Source of the DNA: Myrica gale
Taxonomy: Eukaryota; Streptophyta; Magnoliopsida; Fagales; Myricaceae
DNA length: 64,000 nucleotides
NCBI GenBank assembly: GCA_963930655.1
Contig: OZ005621.1
Location: 9,969,001-10,033,000 of the forward strand
Direction: 5' to 3'
Shown: one piece after another, positions 59,624-64,000 of the stretch
Position numbering within the stretch: position 1 is the first letter of the stretch
Layout of the letters: each line of letters begins with the position of its first letter
Notes under the pieces: generated by a model
Database searches by the model: none
The model's input: the letters and a program-made list of their open reading frames with translations, nothing else
Told to the model about the DNA's origin: nothing
Program-made: the position numbers and the translations under genes

Positions 59624-60309
59624 ATGGCAACGCCAACTCTCCAAATTCCCACACCGAACCCTGTCAGGAGGCCCTTAGCTAGAATCTTCCTCCTCGCCAT
59701 CCTATCCACTCTTTTCTACTTTCTTGGATCCTACACCAACACCTCCACTAGCTCAACAACCTCCTCCTCTTCTCTCCTCCAAGACCGCCCGCTCCACTGC
59801 TTCCAGCTCAACTTCACCACCCCCGCCCACGCAAACGCCCATTCCTCACCTCCCCTGCAGTTTGAGCCACAGCACGCTATCACTCTTCCCCCAGAACCCC
59901 TGGAACATCGCCAGCTCTTGAATTTTTGTGCTAAGAACTTCACCGACTACTGCCCATGTCAAGACCCTGCAAGAGAGAAGCAGTTCGTCAATGACAGACA
60001 GTTTCGCAAAGAGCGACATTGCCCGAGAAATGACGAAAGACCGCGATGCTTGGTTCCCAGGCCGGCCGGGTACCGGAGACCGTTTCCGTGGCCAAAGAGT
60101 AGAGACTATGCTTGGTTCAAGAATGTGCCTTTTCCTCGGTTGACTGAGTACAAGAAGTCACAGAATTCGGTTGAAGGGTGACCGGTTGTTTTTCCCGGGT
60201 GGTGGGACTTCATTTCCGAAGGGAGTGAAGGGTTATGTTGACGAGATGGAACGGGTTGTGCCGCTGAAATCTGGAAATATAAGGACAGTACTGGATATTG
60301 GATGTGGAG
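59624..60309 (+). pseudogene. PMT-type methyltransferase exon 1, frameshifted
   Basis: Starts MATPTLQIPTPNPVRRPLAR with a membrane anchor IFLLAILSTLFYFLGSY (type II, Golgi-type), a Ser/Thr-rich stem, then family motifs NFTDYCPCQDPAREKQF, RERHCP-like RKERHCPRNDERPRCLVPRP and YAWFKNVPFPRLTEYKKSQN. At about 60172-60181 a single-base shift (GAAGGGTGAC, where GAAGGTGAC would keep frame) creates a stop. In the next frame the family sequence continues: FPGGGTSFPKGVKGYVDEME, then VVPLKSGNIRTVLDIGCG, ending at a GTAAGT donor. The downstream exons are absent; foreign sequence starts at 60804. It resembles the PMT15-17 clade of pectin-related methyltransferases but is non-functional as it stands. Confidence 0.85.
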
Positions 60310-60803
60310 TAAGTGTAATTGCTTCTTGATTAGTTTATTAGATACCTAAACTGCCCATGTTTCTGTTATTTCGATTCTTTCTGAAGCGTATTTGTATTGA
60401 TCTAATTTCTCCTATCCGCTACTAAATAGAAACGGATTAAGAACTTTTTATGGTTGTGAGTGTTAGTTAATTTGGAATATTATTTGCATAGCTGTTCAAT
60501 TTTGGATAGTCCACTGTTAGTGGTACTTTTTGTCAATGAACTTGGAAATACTCCTCAGTTCACGAACTATCCTTCTAATTACAATGCTTATTCATAGTAT
60601 ATTGTTAGCATAGCGTCCTGATCCTACAGCAATTGATAAAAAATCTAAATAAAATGAACTGATTACCCCTTCTCTGTTTTTTTTTTTCGTTCCTTAGTTA
60701 TTGATCCATAAAGTCTTCTTTCTGCATTTTGTCCTTTATAAAAACAAGCATTTGAGTCGGATTTAAAATGCAAGGCAAGACAAGTAAAGAAGTCAAAGTC
60801 AAT
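60310..60803 (+). other. Intron 1 remnant of the methyltransferase fragment
   Basis: Begins GTAAGTGTAATTGC. It is homologous to 38065-38665, for example TAGCATAGCGTCCTGATCCTA and GAAACGGATTAAGAACTTTT, with several deletions. It is cut off at 60803, where the 38-kb copy continues with different sequence. Confidence 0.8.
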
Positions 60804-60805
60804 TA

Positions 60806-60841
60806 TTATGTCCCGCTCGATTGTTGTCGAGCGGGACATAA
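60806..60841. other. Perfect 15-bp hairpin at an insertion junction
   Basis: TTATGTCCCGCTCGA (60806-60820) and TCGAGCGGGACATAA (60827-60841) are exact inverted copies around the six-base loop TTGTTG. It sits within three bases of the break in methyltransferase intron homology and contains the first ATG of the following open frame. Confidence 0.85.
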
Positions 60842-61128
60842 AGTTGGCGGATTTCTACGACCTGACTTTTGAGGTTCGAACACTTCCGGAGGTGGTGGAG
60901 GAGGTAGGTTGGCTTCCGTTGATTCGTAGGACAGGGTATGCATCGAGAAACCTAGTGCGGGAGTTCTATTTTGTCATTTTACGAGCGACGAACATCGAAG
61001 AGCCTAGTATGGAGCTCACATTTCGTAATGTTCCGATCGTATTCTCACCGGACGAGTTGGCGAGATTCTTGGGGTACGAGCTGGATTTTGCAGCTTTCCC
61101 AAACCTGCCAATGAGCGAGGATGGCTGA
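60808..61128 (+). pseudogene. Transposon-associated plant ORF fragment
   Basis: A 106-codon open frame encodes ERDIKLADFYDLTFEVRTLP, then RRTGYASRNLVREFYFVIL and FRNVPIVFSPDELARFLGYE. The pattern (LVREFY...VRNVPIVFSP...L.RFLG) resembles the putative plant transposon protein domain found in repeat-rich rosid genomes. It stops at a TGA, after which the same frame continues with PTKAEVFRTMLG. It is probably a broken piece of a transposon protein; the family assignment is from memory and tentative. Confidence 0.45.
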
Positions 61129-61132
61129 CCTA

Positions 61133-61771
61133 CTAAGGCCGAGGTATTTCGGACCATGCTAGGTAATGATACAACGATTTTGGAGGAGACCCCTCGAGCC
61201 TACGGAGAAGGCTTTCTACGTTTTTGGCTAAGGAGGCCAACAAGGTATCATTCAAGGGCGGTGTCCCGACGACAACTCCGAATTGCACGACATCGTTCTG
61301 ATCGTCTAGTGTAGAAGGCATTGTTTGAACAAAGAACGTCAGATCGTCTAGGAGATGACTTTTTGCGAGAAATCCCCACAGACGGCGCCAACTGATGTTG
61401 CCAAAAATCATCAATAGCCGGAGCCGATCAGACCTGAAAGAGAATAAGAAGAGGGAGCGGCGTCGAATCCGGAGATTGATGCCTAAGTTAGATCTTAAGA
61501 GGAATTGAATATTAGAAGAGAAATTAAAGCTTGAGATTATATGAATGAGAGTACCTGACTATTTATATGAGTTTAAGAACCATACCTCTTTTGGAAGTCT
61601 AACTCTTAACTGAGTCATGAAGTTCTATTAGGAGAGAAAAAAGTCTCTCGAATATATATGATCTTTATCATCTTCGATCATGTAGGTGTTTGGGTATAAG
61701 TTTAAAACCTCTAGGACTTCTAAAGGGATATGGAGTTATCAAGTCTGATAGGATCTGGTATTTTATGGCTC
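61133..61771 (-). mobile_element. Ty3/gypsy 5' fragment: LTR, primer site and gag start
   Basis: On the minus strand a probable LTR (about 61396-61771, ends TGAGCCATAA...CAACATCA) is followed by the primer site GTTGGCGCCGTCTGTGGGGA (about 61377-61396), a common plant gypsy type. A short gag-like frame follows with MPSTLDDQNDVVQFGVVVGT and LLASLAKNVESLLRRLEGSP. The fragment is cut near 61133. LTR ends are inferred from TG/CA only; there is no second LTR. Confidence 0.55.
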
Positions 61772-61781
61772 ATCATATATA

Positions 61782-61935
61782 TACTCCCATTGATTTTTTA
61801 ATAAAAATTAATAGTTTTTTATATTTTAATAGATGAGCTTATAATATACTCCCATTAATTTTTTTAATAGAAATTAATAGTTTTTTTTTGTTTTAATAGA
61901 TGAGCTTATAAAATACTCCCATTTATTTTTTAATA
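61782..61935. repeat. Tandem repeat, unit about 69 bp, about 2.3 copies
   Basis: Units share ATACTCCCATT, TTTTTAATA, AAATTAATAGTTTTTT and TTTTAATAGATGAGCTTATAA. AT-rich and non-coding. Confidence 0.7.
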
Positions 61936-62119
61936 ATATATTATTATTTGGTCTCGAGATCCAAAAATTCTACGTCCGCTTCTTATCAACGTGCAAAGTT
62001 TAGTCCGCCGTATATTATCCTCACACGCATTGTTGGGCAGCTCGGAATTCTTTTAATTTGCGGTGTTCTACCCAATGTTTGATTCCAATATTAAACTATA
62101 CGTACTGGCTTCAATCTAA

Positions 62120-62316
62120 GGGTGGGTTTGTTTTGTAAAATTTTAGTGTTGTTAAAATTTTAGGTATTGGGTTTAGAGAAAAAGTGAAGAGAGAGATAAT
62201 TTTTTATATTTTTTGTAGTGAAAAGTTATGATTTGATAGAGGAGAGAGAGATTATATTGCAATAGTTTATTGTGTTAAAATTTTAGAGGGTGTAAAATTT
62301 TAGTACACAAACACAC
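62120..62316. mobile_element. Tourist-like MITE
   Basis: Left end GGGTGGGTTTGTTTTG preceded by TAA; right end GTACACAAACACAC. The ends are imperfectly inverted. The interior has repeated TAAAATTTTAG and AGAGAGAGAT words, which the element at 62408 carries in opposite orientation. Confidence 0.45.
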
Positions 62317-62407
62317 AAGTCAAAAAGTATGTACGGAATTTGTAGTAGCCGCCACATGAAGAGCGGCGGAAATTTCTTTCGTAATACTTAAGGCAAATCA
62401 AAGCTTA

Positions 62408-62591
62408 GTTACGTGCGTTTGTGTTCTAAAATTTTACTTTTTTTTAATTTTAATAAATAAAATATTATAATATAATATTTCTCTTCTTCATCAAATTATT
62501 ATTTTTTATTATAAAAAATATAAAAAATTATCTCTCTTCACTTTTTCACTAAACTCAATACCTACTAAAATTTTACAAAAAAAACATACCC
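62408..62591. mobile_element. Tourist-like MITE with TTA duplication
   Basis: TTA occurs on both sides (62405-62407 and 62592-62594). The right end AAAACATACCC and interior words (CTCTCTTCACTTTTTCAC) are the reverse complement of the family seen at 62120 and 8266. It is 184 bp, non-coding. Confidence 0.55.
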
Positions 62592-63050
62592 TTACTTAGT
62601 TGCGAAGTTAAGATAATATAATTTAAATAATAAAATTTATTTATTTTTATTAGTTTATTTAAATTTATAAAATAATTATAGATTCAAATTAAATCAGAAG
62701 TAAGATCTTAAATTCGAGATCTGATTTCATATTTCATTTTAAAAATACAGTTTATATAATAAAATCAATGTATTGGTATGATTAGGAGATCAGAAGGGGT
62801 AGATTTACAGTGACAGAAACAGAGGCTTGTGTAAAGTCCATGGCAAGAAAAACCTATCGCTGCAGTTCTTGCTCTCAAAGAAATAGAAAAACTCTTAACG
62901 CAAAGTCAAGGGACGTGGGCGTACAACTGGAACGTGGGTGAAATGTCAAAGTTAGACCAAGTCTTCGAGGATATATAGCGGGTAAAACTAGGCGGTATAT
63001 CCAATATTCGAGCTTAGTCAACTACCTGTTCCTTTTCACAGCCAATATTC
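62592..63050. other. Intergenic; probable promoter region of the following small gene
   Basis: No coding sequence supported. The last 150 bases lead into a TATA box. Confidence 0.35.
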
Positions 63051-63058
63051 CTATATAA
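63051..63058 (+). promoter_or_regulatory. TATA box of the small plus-strand gene
   Basis: CTATATAAACC is a near-consensus plant TATA box. A start of transcription about 30 bases on, near 63085, would give a leader with no ATG before 63206. Confidence 0.5.
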
Positions 63059-63205
63059 ACCAAACCCAACCCCATAACGCTACATACAATTTGAACTTTG
63101 CCCTCCTCCATTTCCAACTTCTTTCAAACCACACAAAGCCAACCAGTACTGCGCGCCCATCTCCATAAAATTGGATCTGCTGTAAACATAACAAGTCTGT
63201 GCGTC

Positions 63206-63679
63206 ATGAATCATTGTTCGGTGCTTCTTCAAATTCCTCAGCCCTCCACACCAAGACACGTAAATGGTATGTACTGCAGGTCGCCAATTCCTCAAGACCG
63301 CCTATCACCTCAACTTTACAAACCAAAGGCCATACAATTATCTCAGATCGCAAGATCAGCTCTTCCTGCTAACAATATGAGTCCCAAACCCTTCGTACAA
63401 TATCAGATGCCGTGTACAACAGCGCATGTGGCTGCAGAAGGGGAAAGAGAAGAGATTGACAAGCTAACCAGAGGCATCTCAGGGTTGTATGTGATACGAC
63501 CTGCCAGGCAAAGACGCTTGAATGTTCTAACGGCCGCCAGGCAAAGTCGTTTGAATGTTTGGTCCACCACAACTCGTGGCGGATCAGGTGGACTGTTTGG
63601 TGGCTTATTACGGAGGCCTGGACGTTTCAAAGTAAGGTCTCTTCATCTGGGAGGGACCAACGAGGGGGAACACAAATAA
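63206..63679 (+). CDS. Hypothetical small basic protein, 157 residues
   Basis: I do not recognise this protein. The start at 63206 is chosen because it is the first ATG after the TATA box at 63051; the frame stays open further upstream but without ATG. The product is Arg-, Pro- and Gly-rich and basic, with an internal near-repeat (RQRRLNVLTAARQSRLNVW) and a Gly/Arg tract (GGSGGLFGGLLRRPGRFKVR) near the C-terminus. It has no signal peptide or membrane helix that I can see. A run containing AATAAA follows the stop directly (63677). Support is the promoter-frame-terminator arrangement only; a chance open frame or a non-coding transcript is possible. Confidence 0.4.
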   Translation: MNHCSVLLQIPQPSTPRHVNGMYCRSPIPQDRLSPQLYKPKAIQLSQIARSALPANNMSPKPFVQYQMPCTTAHVAAEGEREEIDKLTRGISGLYVIRPARQRRLNVLTAARQSRLNVWSTTTRGGSGGLFGGLLRRPGRFKVRSLHLGGTNEGEHK

Positions 63680-64000
63680 ATATACATATATTGTAAATTC
63701 ATTTAACCAAACTGGTGTTAATTTTTGTTTTAGTTTGTACTCCAGGTCCTCGAATTTGTATGAATTGTAAATAGGCACTCATATATGAAACTTGATATAA
63801 TTGTTTGAACCTTTCGACGTGGTGATGCCAAAATGATCGCAATAATACTTCTTTTTTTTTAAATGAAAAATGTTGTAAGGCTTGCATTTCAAGAGTTAGA
63901 ACCATACAAGGATAAACCTATATAATGTGCCTAACAATTACCAGGTTGTAAAAAAAATTAATAGAATTTCAAAAGTGATCGAGAAAATCACTATATGTTT
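63680..64000. other. 3' flank, nothing recognised
   Basis: AT-rich sequence downstream of the small gene. It contains an AATAAA-like signal at its start and no further feature. Confidence 0.3.

Noticed and set aside
59731..59943. Minus-strand frame over the methyltransferase exon
   Set aside because: Shadow of a family-matching plus-strand exon; composition is driven by the Ser/Thr/Pro-rich stem.
63080..63295. Minus-strand frame opposite the small gene
   Set aside because: Overlaps the leader and start of the plus-strand candidate and has no support of its own.
1..64000. tRNA, rRNA, CRISPR arrays, prophage or bacterial operons
   Set aside because: I looked for tRNA arm motifs, regular spaced repeats and clustered prokaryotic genes and saw none. 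All evidence is for a plant nuclear sequence.

Overview
This is a window of plant nuclear DNA, most likely from a eudicot. The evidence is AT-rich intergenic sequence, GT-AG introns, plant-specific gene families (PORR organellar RNA-binding protein, CHX cation/proton exchangers, PMT-type methyltransferase, SLC35F/DUF914 transporter), LTR retrotransposons of both superfamilies with plant-type primer sites, and many short inverted-repeat elements. The species cannot be decided from sequence alone. There is no operon structure.

Genes that look intact: a single-exon PORR-domain protein (1480-2808, minus); an 11-exon SLC35F-type transporter (13580-21452, minus) whose exon junctions I could phase exactly to a 375-residue product; a three-exon cation/H+ exchanger, here CHX-1 (41524-44362, minus, 782 residues); and a possible unknown small gene with a good TATA box (63206-63679, plus).

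Broken genes: a tandem CHX paralogue, CHX-2 (47224-50509), with the same exon plan as CHX-1 but two in-frame stops and a frame-shifting deletion that removes the conserved transmembrane Asp; a third, very decayed CHX relic (about 46930-47170); two separated pieces of PMT-type methyltransferase genes (exon 2 near 40.7 kb, exon 1 near 59.6 kb); and single-exon fossils of a PEP-mutase/isocitrate-lyase family enzyme (4844-5053), ribose-phosphate pyrophosphokinase (11025-11205) and an Iojap/RsfS protein (24755-24930).

Layout: 0-13 kb holds the PORR gene, fossils, a probable solo LTR and inverted-repeat elements. 13.5-21.5 kb is the transporter. 21.5-31 kb is intergenic with several MITEs. 31-58 kb is a dynamic region: a block of about 1-2.6 kb lying just upstream of the CHX genes is present three times (A 31.4-34.0, B 44.6-45.7, C 50.8-58.4 kb), and copies B and C still adjoin a CHX gene. 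Later insertions decorate it: a degraded Ty1/copia element splits copy C, a hAT-type MITE sits inside that element's LTR, a palindromic MITE sits in copy B, and a long-TIR Mutator-like MITE sits in CHX-2 intron 1. Between blocks A and B lies a nest (copia gag, then LTR-like sequence, then an internally deleted hAT element with perfect 8-bp duplication). It is followed by a methyltransferase intron that received a young, internally deleted chromovirus-type Ty3/gypsy element with 377-bp LTRs and a perfect 5-bp target duplication. 58-64 kb holds the second methyltransferase fragment, a gypsy LTR fragment, more MITEs and the unknown small gene.

I found no convincing novel multi-gene system. The main interest is the ordered record of duplication, pseudogenisation and nested insertion around the CHX cluster.
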